In this document: positions 26,401-38,685 of the stretch, piece by piece
Layout: the number at the start of each line of letters is the position of its first letter
How positions within the stretch are numbered: the first letter of the stretch is position 1
Origin: Harmothoe impar
Lineage: Eukaryota; Annelida; Polychaeta; Phyllodocida; Polynoidae
DNA: 64,000 nt
Assembly (NCBI GenBank): GCA_947462335.1
Contig: OX381721.1
Span: 9,362,001-9,426,000, forward strand
Direction: 5' to 3'
Program-made: the position numbers and the translations under genes
Notes under the pieces: model-generated
What the model was told of the DNA's origin: nothing
The model's database searches: none
What the model saw: only the letters and a program-made list of their open reading frames with translations

Positions 26401-29400
26401 CTATATACTAATATCACAGCAGGCCGCACCGTTAGTACCCACCGTGGCCGAATATCATACTCTACACTGGTGTCTGACCCTGGAAAGGTTATATCAATAT
26501 ATAGACAGAGCTGCACGCTAAAGTGGCCGAGCCACTGGTTACTGCATGAGCGGTGCCTGGCCCATATTGCACGCTGGCCGCAGGCCTAGTGCAATACGGG
26601 CCAGGCACCGTGAGTGCAGTAACCAGTGAAGAGGGCATTTTAAAGTGACGCTCTGTGTTTATTTCAGGGTTTATCAATCTAAAATAGCTATTCAATCTAT
26701 GTTTGATTACTTCCACGATGTTTTTTTACTTCCACGGTGTTTGTTTACGTCCGTGGTGCCGCCATTTTGAATTCCGCGCAGGTCACGTGATCCTTGTAGC
26801 CTGGCGACGCTATGGCGACCCCATGGCGACCCCTGGCAACCCCTGAGAGCGTGCAATACGACCAGAGCGTGCAATACAACCTAGGGTTATTGCACGCTTC
26901 ACTCGCATATGGCACTCCCGTAGGATTAACCTTGATAGATCGTATTCACCATGAAATAAGAGGTTATATTTGGGTTGTACGGTGGTGTCTGACTCAGCTG
27001 CTCATCATTAGTCCAGCTCAGGCAGATACAGCTTTAAGGCGGAGACTAAAGCCAACCGCTCCATTTGCGTGTTTATTATCTTTATTTGAAAAAGATAAAA
27101 TATTTAAGATTATATTACATTGATGTTAATTTGTCTTCTTTGTAAGCTCTTTGTAAGAACGTCTGGGAACTTGGTGCGGATATTGAGAGTGTGTGAATGG
27201 TATAGGAGTTGACAATTCTTTTCAGACTAGCCACAGTCCATAGCTTAAGGCTGTGTCTCACGACCTTGGGACACACAATGTTTTTGTCTCTGATCGGGTG
27301 CCGTCTCTGACCGGGTGTCAGAAAAAGGTGTTTTAAAAAGAATTATACATATATATATAAGGATTTGGAAAAACGTTATGGCGGTTGTTATATAATCATA
27401 GTTATAATTATAATTAGCTTCCTGCTGTTAGTATTTTGACCTCATCAAGCCAAGCCGGTCAGAGACGGCACCCGGTCAGAGACGGCACCTGGTCAGAGAC
27501 GGCACCTGGTCAGAGACAAAAACATTGTCCCAAGGTCGTGAGACACAGCCTTAAGCCATGGTTTTATGAGACATTGGACTTTTAGGATTCTTATAACCCA
27601 AAAGACAGCCCTGTTATTTCAACGTTGAAATATCGTTGGTAATCATGTTGCCAAATGTATTGAGGCATTGCATTATTGAAAAAAAACATATTTGAGATAA
27701 ATGCCTAATTTGATTGAGAACTCACATTCCTAGGGTATGAAATCAATTACATGTGCTAATTCTCTTTTGTAGGTGATGATCCGATGGTTGATGACCACGC
27801 GGAAAAACTACAGAAACATTGCCTATCACAATTGGAGTCACGCCTTTAACGTCTGCCAAATAATGTTCACACTCTTAACTGTAAGTCCATTCTGCCAAAT
27901 AATTTTCAGTCTTCAGACTAATACGAAAAAGGTGCAGACCATATTTTTGTGCTATATAGGTCCGGTTGGTGCACGAGCCCCTCGTTTTACGTGAGTAGAG
28001 ATCATTACAACATAAGCAAATTAGAGCTAATGCAATCATTACTGTTCCGGAGACCTATTTAAGTCATGGTCTATGTTGGCTTCATCTAGTATGGGATTCA
28101 CATGATGGAGAGATTTTGTACCATGCAGACTCTGCAACATGAGCTGTTATGTCAATCATATTTGATTGTGACTAGCAGCATGATGTTTAAAACAAGAGCA
28201 AAGTAGATGGAGGTCTGGTCTTTTGATAATAATGATTGGAGTCGATCGAGATTCGATGCAACTGCCCACGCACCTCTCATCATTATGGTTTCCAACCACA
28301 GCCTCCAATTTCCATTAGACCCTCATCCAATAATGCTCCAAGTACTTTGCTATTTCCCCAAAGCCAACCTTAACTCATTAGACAGAGACCTTATCCACAT
28401 TGAAGCCTTTGAAATCCAATTACAGACTTTAGCTAGCCACTAAAGGGCAGCATAGTGCTTTAATATACACTGCCCTTTTGTCATTATAGTGCATGAATGC
28501 AGTCCTGGCGAATAACTCGCCAGAGCTGAATTCATGAAGCAACCCGACCACACAGGGTTGATACAGTCCTTAATCTCCAGTATGATGCACCAATGAAGCG
28601 CCGCAAAACAGCATTTGGTGCATAATGCTGACAAATTAAACATGACCCCTCAGACATGATGCAGTCCTTAAAGGGCTAAAGGTGGGATTAGTTTGCCGGG
28701 CTGCTTTGTGTTGACAGCTGAAATCCCTCTGTGATAGCATGACGGTGACTGGGGATCTACTCACTGTCTCCTTAATGGCCAACCACTATGTGGACTAACT
28801 CCCACAGGCTTTACTTAAGGAGGTTCCTAAGCTCAGCTGCTGTCTTCCAAACTCCAGAACTGCTTTAATGAAGTGAATTTAGCTGGTTACAATTTAAACA
28901 TAGGAAGGTACACCTCCATGAGATTTTTGTCTATTACTGTCGCTTCCACTAAAATCAGTTTTCATCGGATATTGTGAAGGAATAAAAATGTTCATTAGAT
29001 AAACCCCATCAAGTTGTCATTCTACGGCTAATCAACATACTCAGTATTTTAGAGATACATTTCTGAACCAAATTTTCTAATATCATCGTGGTAATAACCA
29101 GAATAAAACCACATACTTCAACCTGTCTTTCAGACATACGACTTGAAGAAGTACCTGTCTGACCTAGAGGCGCTTTCACTGCTCGTGGCCTGCCTCTGTC
29201 ACGACTTGGACCACAGAGGAACCAACAACGCCTTCCAACAAAAGTAAGCAACAAAGGATGTATTCTCCCTCGCTAACGTATTGCTGTTAGGGGACATTGT
29301 TTCAGATTCAGAAATACCTTAAATATTTCACCAGATAGAGTCAAATAAACACCATCTGTTGATAATGAATCTATTCTGATATTATTTGATGCAAAACTGA

Positions 29401-32400
29401 AATACGCTTTACTGGAATGAAAACTATTTATTGGTCATGACTGTGAAATTATTCGAGGCAAATTACTCCCAAAAGATTCCCAACAAATCAGTTTGTGTAG
29501 AAACAGTCATTACTGTTTGCAACACAATTGTATTGGGACAAAGTACAACGCACCACTTCGGTTGACTATACTATGGTGTTCAGCCCTTTAGAGAACTGAC
29601 TCTTGATGCCATGGATCCAATTGCATTCTATTGATATGATCCATAGGAGTAGCTCACCCTTGTCGCAGCTGTACGGCACTCAGGCCACCCTAGAACACCA
29701 CCACTTCAACCACGCCGTCATCATCCTCAACAGTGAGGTGAGTAGAAAGTAAAGACTATTGACCATGTAAAATAATATGATTAGAATAACGTGCCTGCCT
29801 CACCATAGTCTTGATTCTAACTTCTGATGCACAGCAACCTCAGGTGCCACTTCAGTATTGAATCACTATGAATTTCATAAGGTGTGAGGTGATAGGAAAC
29901 AAAGTTGAAATGTACATGACCTTGTGGCCGTGTGTGTAGTTCAGGAGTGTCACAGGGAATTCCATGTCACCTGCGTGTGGGCCACAGAACATGCAGCTGC
30001 CGCAGAAATGGTCCTTTTGCCACAGAAAAGGACAGGTGCATAGTTCAGGGATGGTTTTTCACACAGCTTAATAAGACGACATGTCCTTTTCTATTTTAAA
30101 GGCGAAGAAGTTCATCTCTATTATTATAGAAATACATTCCATAAATCGATTCAAATGGTTGAGACGAAGAAAAGGGTCCAATATCCTTGACCCTGAACCC
30201 TTGCACGCCTATAGCTCATCTAGATGAGCAGGATAGTAAGAGCATCATTTTGGCTCCTCAGTATGCATAATATGCCAAGAACAAGCTGCGTTCCGAGAAC
30301 AGAACCAACATCGAATGACAGCGCTGTCTGTGCCATTCTTCTTTAGCCATTTAGACTGATAGAGTTACATGACTACTTTACCCGCAGTCTGGATCTGGAT
30401 CTGGATTTCTAACTTGACTATTGTGTTTCATATTGTTTTACAGGGTCACAATATCTTCTCCAATCTGAGTTCAGAGGACTACAGTGAAGTCATGAATCTG
30501 TTGAAATCCGCCATTATTGCTACAGATATCTCCAGACACTTTCAGTAAGTACATTTTGCCAACCCACCCTTCAATTGTCATGAAAGTGATGTGAATAAGT
30601 TGAAACAAATAAATGGCACGATTAACATAATTTGTTAATGCAATGTTCTTCTTATCTGAAATACCCGAGTCCGGCTCCATCTGAATCAATCTGTAGTGGA
30701 TGTCCAAATAAAACCAATTGCTTATAGTGTAACGTTCCCAGTAAACAAAAAAACGTTATGCAACTTTTTAGAACGTTATATAACGTTTCTCTAACCCTGA
30801 TTACTATGGCAAAACGTTATATAACGTTTAAAACGTTATTTTGACGTAAAATAACGTTTTCTTGTTAGCTGGGTTAACTCATATGACCAGGTGTACACAA
30901 GGATCCAAGCTAACCCTGGTTTATTGAACTGAAGATTCATGAACCGATGTCCCATATTAGACGGTGCATCGTGGTGCATAATAGCATGACATCAGTCCAT
31001 AATGTGACACCCTCCATCTCCATCACTCTCTTGAATCACTTTACTGCTGTGATCCATAAGCTGTAATTAACTTTCACAGGGCTGAGTACTGAGGTATTGA
31101 AAGAGATGGATATGTAAAGAGAGACGTAGCATATATGACATTGTGTTCGATTCGAGGGATTTCACAGCAAATAAACTGTTCTTCAAGGATACAGGTGCAT
31201 TGTCAAATGATTTCTCTATATAACAGATTAGCAAAAGTGCCTAATGCAATGTGGTAAGGTCATATGATGCTATGGTTTCTCACAGCATCACACAATATCA
31301 CACAATGTTCCTTACTCGATAGTGCGATAGAACATGCAGTATTGGTGATCTTCAAACAAAATGACACAAGTTAACTGTTTAGGAACATTATACCGAAAAA
31401 ATATAGACAATACATAACACATAGTTCATGCCTAATTATAAAGACTGTACTTAAAGCACATTAGCCCACTTTGTATAAGCCATTAGCATACATATAGACC
31501 GGCTTGCCCTGACGTTAGTCCCTTCTCTGATACTGACCCCATCCTCTGATCCTGACTCCACCTTGGTACACCCCCTCATACGAAGCACCTGCCCCCACGG
31601 AGATCACCACACTCTCCTGTTCTAGTTAGTTGTAGATCTACCATCTCTGCCGTTCTTGACTTAATCACATTAGGGGTGGACATATTGTGTAGAATAAACA
31701 TAAGGTTCTAGCTATACCCTAGTCATCAGTCCCTAGTTTCTGTATAAGGAGAGATCCCAGGGAGAGATAGTGATCTCATGTATGTCCGATGTAATGATGA
31801 TCTAGAAGTAAAATCAATTAATATCCCCAATTTCAACTTGGAAGAGGGGACATTTCCAGGCAATATAAAACATGCAATCAGACCTCATAGAAAAAGACAG
31901 TACAATGATACATCCTTTTTATATTACAATTACTATACAGGAGTTAATAGCTGTTACATAAAGTTTCCAGAATTTTCTAATGGGTATTTCTATATACATG
32001 TGTAGCCATACTGTGTGTGTGATGGGCTAAGGAGGTAAGAAAGGTGGCCACTGATTAGTGCATCCCTCCCCTCCATACTCAGAACATAATATCTATGTTG
32101 TGGCAGAGGTATAAAGGGAGAGTACGTGAATGAGTAGCTGCCTGGGAGAGTGATCCCCACCTGATGGTGTTTCTGGCCAGGTGGGCCTGCAGACCACTGA
32201 CCTGTCCACACCTGTCTGACCTCATTAGTGGCCTGAGCAGGTGAGGCTTGGAGAGGCCAGGAGCTACTCTGAAGTAGAGTCGCTGCTAGTGGGAGAAGGG
32301 AGGGGGAGGGGGTAGATGCCGGGGGTAGAGGGCTATTGAAATGGGTGTTTTTCTGCTGATGTCAGCAGATTTGGCGATATCAAGGGACTAAATAGCATTA

Positions 32401-35400
32401 GCCATTACATATGCCAATTCGGATTATTATTGTCAATTTTAATTTCAATTTTATAGTTGTTTATTCCGAACGAAACATTTTACAAATCAATGCAGCTATT
32501 CCTGCTAAGATCGACATATTATGGTATTATTGTCATGATAATATGAATGGGAGTTTGTTGAAGATTTGGGAATTAATTAAAGGGATTAAATCCTGATTTT
32601 TGAGGGCATGATTACAGAATTGAGTGACCTTGTCCGGGATCTAGTCCCTCTGCAAAACTGAACTATTTTCTGAAAGTTGACCTTACAAATTAGGCCTTTG
32701 CTTTGGAGTAAATTAAATTAGCGTCGTTCTTGGATATGTTTTCCTCGCCATTATCGTGTTTTGGAGTATTTTCTGTCAGATTGTTGACGTTTCATATACT
32801 TTTTATTTCATTTTCCTGAGCATGGACTGATTTTTCAGAACTGATCTTCTTCTTTCAGTCAGGGCACAACCTGAGCATGTTCTTCTGTGAAACATGGCTC
32901 TTCTTCCTTTCACCAGGATGACACCTAATTTCTTTTACCATGCTGAGACCCATCTGGCTCATCTTCCCAGGGAATGGATGAAGTTCTTGAATTGAGTTCA
33001 ATTTATTTCCTTTCAATGAAATTCCAATAGGGTCCTATCTGCGTTTGATCTGTTAATTACAAGGATTGGACAGTCGGTCCAGCTTATAATTTGTTTGTTG
33101 ACCTCAATTAAATTTTTTTCCTCGGTTTGATGGTTCATTCTTTTTAAGGTCAATTGCTGCTGCGGTTTCGATCCAGGGGAGTGAGGCCTAAAATTATACC
33201 TTCCTACTTTAACACAGTGTTTTCTTCATCATGGATGGTTGGTTGATTAGTCCCTCAGTGGACATTTTCACCTAAGTTCACCACTAGTATCAAAACCATC
33301 TGTCTGTCGCAAAAATTTCGGAATTTTGTTTCACACACTAATTAATTTTGTTTCACGCGCTCATAAATCTGAACCTTATTTAAAACAAGCTTCACTCTAG
33401 TAGACATAATATAATATGTATTTATCCTATTTCAGAAAGAGGGCTGAGTTCTTCCCTCTTGTGGAGGCGGGGACGGCTGACTGGACAGTAGACGATAACC
33501 GCGCCATCCTGCGTGACATTATGATGACAGCCTGTGATATCGGCTCCATCACCAAACGCTGGGAGGTACAACGCAGGGTGAGCAGTACTTACAATCATAT
33601 CACATGTAATCATTTCTAAATGATTATGTATCTATCAAATTGTTAATCAAGAGAATCTAGCCTTGCCTTCTCGTTCATCCTCCCGTCTGGTCGTCTTACA
33701 AAGTTGGCAGGACTGGCAGTAGGTATACTCTATACTCATTATGTGACACGATCTGCGAAAAAGGTCCCTTTTCTTAGTACATGCCTATTATAGGTGGGGC
33801 TCCACTAACCGATTTTGTTCCCAGATCGGGGCAATTCTCACAAATGTGGCTCAGTTATATACCATGACAATGGTATACAGTAGACAGGATCTTTGTTTAC
33901 AAATGATGTTTTTGTTTATAAACAATGTGGAAAATAGAATTGCCAAGGCTATGTAACAAGATTAAGGTCCTGATTTAGGTCCCGATTTTGCATCTCAGGT
34001 CGATTTTTACTCCCGATCTCATATCAAACTGGTTTGATTTTTATTTATCTGAACTGTACAATCTCTAGGCCCATGTTTTTATATGATCAAACTCTACACC
34101 CTATAGTGAGATAAACATAAACAAACCCTCAGATTCTCCTGATCGTACTGGGTTTCTCATGTTATTCCTTTCTGAAGGGAAAGCTATGGGGTTCTCATAT
34201 GATCGCATCGTGAGAATTGCCAAAAAAAATTGTGTAGTGGAGCCCCAGCTTAAAATCGTTGATTTTGTTATTCCACGTCGTATAGGTGGCAGACCTGGTC
34301 GTGTCTGAGTTCATGCAGCAAGGGGACAAGGAGCGGGTTATGTTCAACATCCCTCCTGCGGTAAGTGACATTCATGAAAAGAGTAGATTCACCCTGAGTC
34401 GGGCACATACCCTGAAACGGACAGTGAAATTTGAGGTGATTATTTATGTACCCTAACACATACTTCTAGTGCTTTTTGGAAAGAATAACACTTTAACTTT
34501 ACTATTGTTCATAACATAAAGGGCTTAAAATGCTTGAATAACCACAAAGTCAGGTGTCCGTCTCAAGGTATGTGTCCGACTCCAGGTGAATCTAACCTAA
34601 TGCAGATGGTTTGTACAATCCTGAAGCGGGTACTTTGGCTATATAGCAGTGTTCATATATGTCTCATTCGTTTGAGAAGACGGTGCAGTGCTTTGGGTAT
34701 TTTAATAAACTTATCAAATTATGCGTTTCTTAATAGATTTGTTGTAAGCACTTTTTACAACAGATAATTATTATACTTACCAGCCCAGCGCAGTGTCCTG
34801 TTGAAGCACGTGGGTACCCCGAGGATGCTAAACATGTATCCCAGGTTGTACCCGTTGCCGCCACCTGACGGGCACTATCAGTACTTACCAAACCTAAATC
34901 GCCCGTTACTACCACGCACCTGTTAGTCAGTGGATAAACTAGATACAACTACACTGAAATACATGTATGTACAGCATTCTGCGTGTTTTCCTGCAGGCAC
35001 TAATGGATAGAGAAAGACAACATGAGTTACCGAGGTTACAAATGGAGTGGATAGATGCTGTGTGCCTTCCCTTATACAAGGTTTGTATTTTTATCTAGGT
35101 CTAGGCCCATTTGATCGTTCACAAAAAACGTTCCTACCAGAAAACATTACCTTACATATCTCAGAGATTTATGTTTGAGATTTAAAAGTCGTGAAATAAT
35201 TTTGAACATATTTCCGCTACTTATTTCACAGAATTCAACACCACGTTAGAAATGATAGTTATATGCTATTTGGTGGTAAATGTAATTATCAATATGCTTC
35301 ATGGCATTACTTATCACACAATATCAACTTATTAGGTAGTTGAAATTCCCAATTATTTTATAATATAGATACATTTCCTTTCTTTCCTCCAGCACCTGGC

Positions 35401-35524
35401 GCTGATAGACCCCCAGTTTAATGTGATGGTGGACCACGTGCTGGATAACCACGCCCACTGGGAGGCGTTAAGCAAGGAGAATACAGATGGGGTAAAGCCC
35501 CCGGTACAGGAGACCGATGTATAA
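14219..35524 (+). CDS. PDE11A: PDE11-like dual 3',5'-cyclic nucleotide phosphodiesterase (14 exons, 5'-partial)
   Basis: Hydrolyses cAMP/cGMP to 5'-NMP in the cytosol (family knowledge). Exons: 14219-14333, 15511-15586, 16831-16898, 17395-17487, 22892-22942, 23902-24048, 27773-27880, 29134-29243, 29647-29737, 30444-30544, 33436-33577, 34286-34360, 34997-35080, 35393-35524. All are flanked by AG/GT and phases match throughout, giving 463 codons and a TAA stop. In fragment numbering, residues 1-117 are the end of GAF-B ([18 protein letters not shown], then GVAQLINR, then FCGLGINN). The catalytic domain follows, with YHNWSHAFN (H202, H206), the metal motif [10 protein letters not shown] (H242, D243), [10 protein letters not shown], the second metal Asp in MTACDIG (D354) and the substrate glutamine in [11 protein letters not shown] (Q407). 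[16 protein letters not shown] and IAEIVASTG favour PDE11 over PDE5, PDE6 or PDE10. The N-terminal half (GAF-A) is not seen in the window. Introns reach 5.4 kb and hold many repeats. Confidence 0.95.
15816..15976. repeat. GTGAAATACGGCC hairpin element, copy 1 (PDE intron)
   Basis: The arms run from acaaaggtacacttgttttt to aactcgtgcacctttgt, about 75 nt each, with the inner motif cgtgaaatacggcccgaggg facing its complement. A 14-base G run interrupts the left arm. A related copy lies at 57487-57600. Degenerate pieces (gccgtatttcac, cgtgaaataac) precede it at 15641-15700. Confidence 0.75.
18141..18180. repeat. Isolated right end of the GGCTGTGTCTCAC element
   Basis: The segment agagacaaagacattggccc through gagacacagcc matches the right terminus of the elements at 18757, 27249 and 51848. 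I see no matching left end or 17-bp array here. It is a truncated copy about 580 bp from a full one. Confidence 0.7.
18757..19111. mobile_element. GGCTGTGTCTCAC inverted-repeat element, copy A
   Basis: A non-autonomous DNA-transposon-like element. The termini GGCTGTGTCTCAC and GTGAGACACAGCC are inverted, and a 4-bp AGTG duplication flanks both sides. Next to each terminus is a tandem array of a 17-bp unit (gtctctgaccaggtgcc): five copies on the left and four, in inverted orientation, on the right. The ~125-bp core is AT-rich and has no coding potential. It lies in PDE11 intron 4. Confidence 0.85.
20166..20409. repeat. TTAACCCTTT-family element, copy 2
   Basis: The left end cactataagggcggcatagt and right end gctgtctttaaagggtta match the family. 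The interior contains the 'acatgagtgtagccctgg' variant of the shared core and a run of G near 20277. Confidence 0.55.
21489..21575 (+). other. Orphan exon-like segment inside PDE11 intron 4
   Basis: Acceptor cacacacag is followed by an open frame reading [20 protein letters not shown] then MITAVLESR, with donor ag|gttagt at 21576. Codon use and splice sites look genuine, and both ends are in phase 2. However, the PDE exons on either side (17487 and 22892) join perfectly in phase 0 (AIE|VLSYHAT), so it cannot simply be inserted without shifting frame. The ending resembles the I-x-x-A-L-L-E-S-R stretch before GAF-A in vertebrate PDE11, as I remember it, which would make it an N-terminal exon out of order or an alternative promoter exon. 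This is weak. Confidence 0.35.
21623..21721. repeat. ~99-bp TTAAAG element, copy 1
   Basis: Short interspersed repeat with ends cttaaaggga and tgccgctttaag and the core 'accacatagcagactagaac'. Other copies are at 22275-22374, 54545-54642 and (minus) 35674-35772. Confidence 0.7.
22275..22374. repeat. ~99-bp TTAAAG element, copy 2
   Basis: The same ends (cttaaaggagcatt, atgccactttaa) and the core 'tagtagactagaacagt' as copy 1, about 650 bp away in the same PDE intron, but more diverged. Confidence 0.65.
24149..24622. repeat. (GTGA)n tetranucleotide array just after a PDE donor
   Basis: About 470 bp of gtgagtgagt, with cagtcagt runs at both ends and at least four interruptions reading 'agcatgtgag'. 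It starts 100 bp after the genuine donor gtgagg at 24049. Each frame of gtgagt equals the consensus 5' splice site. The long Ser-Leu-Thr-His frames on the minus strand are artefacts of this repeat. Confidence 0.9.
26222..26323. repeat. CTCAGAAAAG hairpin MITE, copy 2
   Basis: The left arm starts ctcagaaaagtacgcatcac and the right arm ends gaggctcacttttctgag. The loop-proximal inverted pair is cacctgaaagtcag/ctggctttcaggtg. The right arm has lost about 15 nt relative to the left. Confidence 0.75.
26533..26628. repeat. GTGCAATACGGGCC hairpin element (PDE intron 6)
   Basis: The left arm cactggttactgcatgag and right arm tgagtgcagtaaccagtg bracket an inner pair ggtgcctggccc/gggccaggcacc and a gcctagtgcaatacgggcc motif. 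The layout matches the GTGAAATACGGCC hairpins with one base changed (gtgcaat for gtgaaat). Further gtgcaatac copies occur at 26852-26900. Confidence 0.7.
27249..27550. mobile_element. GGCTGTGTCTCAC inverted-repeat element, copy B
   Basis: The same termini and core as copy A, flanked on both sides by TTAA (4-bp duplication). The left 17-bp array has only two units and the right has four. It lies in PDE11 intron 6, about 220 bp before the exon at 27773. Confidence 0.85.
28439..28678. repeat. TTAACCCTTT-family element, copy 3
   Basis: The left end actaaagggcagcatagtgc and right end gatgcagtccttaaagggct are inverted. The interior 'gtgcatgaatgcagtcctgg' is shared with copies 1 and 2. Left ends of other copies are visible at about 17503, 26089, 41549 and 43626. 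Confidence 0.6.
29134..29737 (+). CDS. PDE11A: PDE11-like exons carrying the metal-binding HDLDHRG and HHHFNHAV motifs
   Basis: Two exons (29134-29243 and 29647-29737) are joined through a split lysine codon (aa|g). The first carries [18 protein letters not shown], the HDxDHxGxxN signature whose His and Asp hold the catalytic zinc/magnesium pair. The second carries [19 protein letters not shown], which is close to vertebrate PDE11. No catalytic residue is lost, so the enzyme should be active if the gene is expressed. Confidence 0.93.
30737..30873. repeat. CCCAGTAAAC / TTAGCTGGG MITE, copy 2
   Basis: Ends cccagtaaacaaaaaaacgt and ttcttgttagctggg. The body has five or six overlapping AACGTTATATAACGTT palindromes. 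It is the inverse of the copy at 6455-6570. It lies 190 bp after a PDE exon. Confidence 0.75.
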
Positions 35525-35673
35525 CATTGACATCTCCACAACTATAGATGGGATAACACTCCCAATATGGGAGACCCATATTTTAACAACCACCCAAAAC
35601 TGGCCGCATCTCACCCAATGCAGATGGAAAAGAACAATGGTGCACAAGTCCCAAGCTCCACCAAATAGAGGGG

Positions 35674-35772
35674 TTGAAGTGGCACCATCACCGGGCTTAT
35701 CCCACTCACAATTCTAGTACTGTTCTAGTCTACTATGTGGTCAAGTGCGAGTGGTGAGAATGCCCCTTTAAA
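35674..35772 (-). repeat. ~99-bp TTAAAG element, copy 3 (PDE 3' region)
   Basis: On the minus strand it reads tttaaaggggcattctcacc through to gtgccacttcaa, with the core 'catagtagactagaacagt'. It begins 150 bp after the PDE11 stop codon, so it may lie within the 3' UTR. Confidence 0.7.
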
Positions 35773-38001
35773 CTCCCTCTGGGTTCGTTTCCTCTTCTTG
35801 AGTCTTTAAGGAATAGGTCTAATGGTGTCCAACCTGGTCCCCCAATATTGGGTGATTTTAACTGATTTTGACCATCGCCCTTCTCCATGTCGTCGAGTGC
35901 TGGACAGAGTGAAAGTAGGTAACTTCTTTGTGCCCAAGGTTTGAACAAGCGACCTACATCATGTGAAGCAAATGATCTACCATTAGGCCACAGTTATGTA
36001 CGCTGGTGGCTTAGACACTGACCGCAAAAGGACTACAAGTACGTCGTTATTATGGCGTTACAAATACAATACATTAAAAATGATACAATGCAACACCGTT
36101 TATGGAATCTAGACAGTCGATTTTCCTGGTGGATTCGTCAGTATATTCTCCCGTGTTAAATATTCCCCCAATCTTAATCATTCACACAACGCTAGGGATG
36201 ATTATGTGTTCACAAGTAAGGATAACAATGAGCAAACAGTGATAGGGACGAGGTTAATGACCAGTGAGATAATGCGATTGTACGAGAGGAAAGGACAAAA
36301 GTACATGAGTGCAAAGCCTTAATATAAGATGTCAATGCAGACGTCGTGGAATATATTGGACCAAAGCCTGTGGACGGAGAACCAAGAGAAATGGTGAACA
36401 GAAGAAAGGAGTGATCATCTTTTAACAAATGTGTGGATTTACGAATGAGTGTGGCAACTCCTTGATCATCGCCTCATGGGCTGGAATAGGTTACTTTCTA
36501 AGATGGGTCCAGCTAAGTTTGTTCCACACCCGGAGAGAAGCGCTCCTCCCTGTTGTTGAAAGATAACCACAACCTAAGACCCTATTGTGAATGTACTGGT
36601 ATAGTCACTCTATTATTATGCTATATGTCCCAAAACCATGCATAGTAGCCAATGACTGCTCAAGGGTTTCATAGCTCAGAAGTATTTGTTATCTATCATC
36701 CCAGAGGATTTTATTTCATATTTGCAACTATCCCTGTACTATACAACATAATTGTGCTGCTTTCAAATTTACCATGTACGTGTAAAAACTGTCTATTCGG
36801 CCTGGCAATGGTTCACAAACTCACTAATAATAGATACAACTCAAGTATAGCTCTTGGTGTGAAATGATGTGATTTTGATAGACATGATTAAGCATTTTCC
36901 ACATAGTTTCATAGCATTCCATATTGAATAACATTATGTCAGATATGATACAAAGAAGCCATTGTATTAGCCTATCTACTTTTCCCAAATATAGATATTT
37001 TCCTACCAGTTAGACAATGGACGCTACTAAACTTATTCTGAATGCTCAGAAAATGTTGGCCAACCTGTTAGCAGGTGTCGGTAAAAGAGTCTATTTTACA
37101 GAAGCTAGAGACAGTTGTCCTCTGAGATAATTCATGATGATCAAGATTCTCTAGGTGTGCAACATAGTTTATTTGTCTTTTATGCTCTCGATGTTGTAAC
37201 AAATTATTTAAATTAAGTATACATGATACCAGAAAGCATCCATGATAATTATGATTCAGAAATGTATAGATGATATAGAATATAGAGTCATAGTTGAAAT
37301 TTTAAGAGAAGCCTTGGACGTCATAGGGAAACTATAGGTGATAATGACAGATATCTCAATTGGATTAGATGTACCCCATAGAGCGTAGTCATTCGTATAG
37401 AGACACAGAAGAGATTATAGATAGTAATGATATTGCATCGGGCTAAAATGTGTGTTTCGGCTTCAGGCCACCAAATCCTGCTAGCAAAACAGGGGGGCCA
37501 TACACATCTTTATCCAGTTTTCAGAAAATAATATTTCCAGGTAACTTATGACTTTAGTTTTGGCCAACGATTTGACATGGCAATCTGCAAGTCAATGATT
37601 CGCATGTGAGTCTAGGTTTTCCTGAGGTATACCGTTACGTTAAGCTTAAAGATAGTAAAATGCCATTCCCTAGATGTGCTTTAGTATTGTATATATACTG
37701 TTCATAGATGGGCTGTAGTGTTGGGAGACAGATATGACATAGGAGTGTAAATAATAGGGAATATCCCGTGTCAGACCTTCAATTTGCAATTAGTCCTAAA
37801 TCACCTGCATAAAGCGGACCATCCTGCCAGAAGTGAAGATTTCAATGAGAAAATACGTCTCAGTATAATGTGTAAAGGTCAGCAACGTCTGCATAGCTTA
37901 AGCTTGTAATCTTCATGTAAAATATAATTATGTTGAGTACCAGGTATGTCGAGGAACCTTTGTCAGAAGATAGGCAAAGGGGGAAACTAGGAGGATTGTT
38001 A

Positions 38002-38685
38002 GGCCCTTATCCTACAAAATTGCCCTTATCCTACAAAAATATATAGTTTTGTAGTATAAGGGCTGTCAGTCAAGCCCTTATCCTACAAAATCGGCCCTTA
38101 TCCTACAAAAAAGTGCCCTTATCCTACAAAAGTGTCCTAGATGATTTAATTCATTTGTCACCAGGTCTAGCCCAGAGGCATAGGGCCTATAGGTATGCTG
38201 TGGGATCAAGTTTATTTGATTCCCGTGTGTAGTCCAAAATGGCCCCTAAGATGGCACCCAAAATCTAACGTTTATTAGATTTCCTTCTGGAATATATGAA
38301 AATAAGGGTTGTCTGGGTGTAGTACATTTATTAGGCCTGACTGATACCCCTTATCTTACAAATCCTCCTTTATATAGGTTTTGTAGGATAAGGGCAATTT
38401 TGTAGGATAAGGGCTTAACTGATTGTCCTTATCCTACAAAAATAAATATAGGTTTTGTAGGATAAGGGCAATTTTGTAGGATAAGGGCCTGACTGACAGC
38501 CCTTATCCTACAAGACCATATATTTTTGTAGGATAAGGGCAACTTTGTAGGATAAGGGCCTGACAGGTGTTTTGTAGGATAAGGGCAAATTTTGTAGGAT
38601 AAGGGCTTGACTGACAGCCCTTATACTACAAACCTATATGATTTTGTAGGATAAGGGCAATTTTGTAGGATAAGGGCTTAACAAG
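38002..38685. repeat. Cluster of ~20 TTTTGTAGGATAAGGGC units in both orientations
   Basis: A 16-18 bp unit (cccttatcctacaaaa or its complement) occurs about 20 times in pairs, arranged as small palindromes around AT spacers such as aatata. Outer units are often joined by cctgactgacag. Two sub-clusters (38002-38129 and 38348-38685) are separated by ~220 bp of unrelated DNA. It has no coding potential. Confidence 0.85.
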
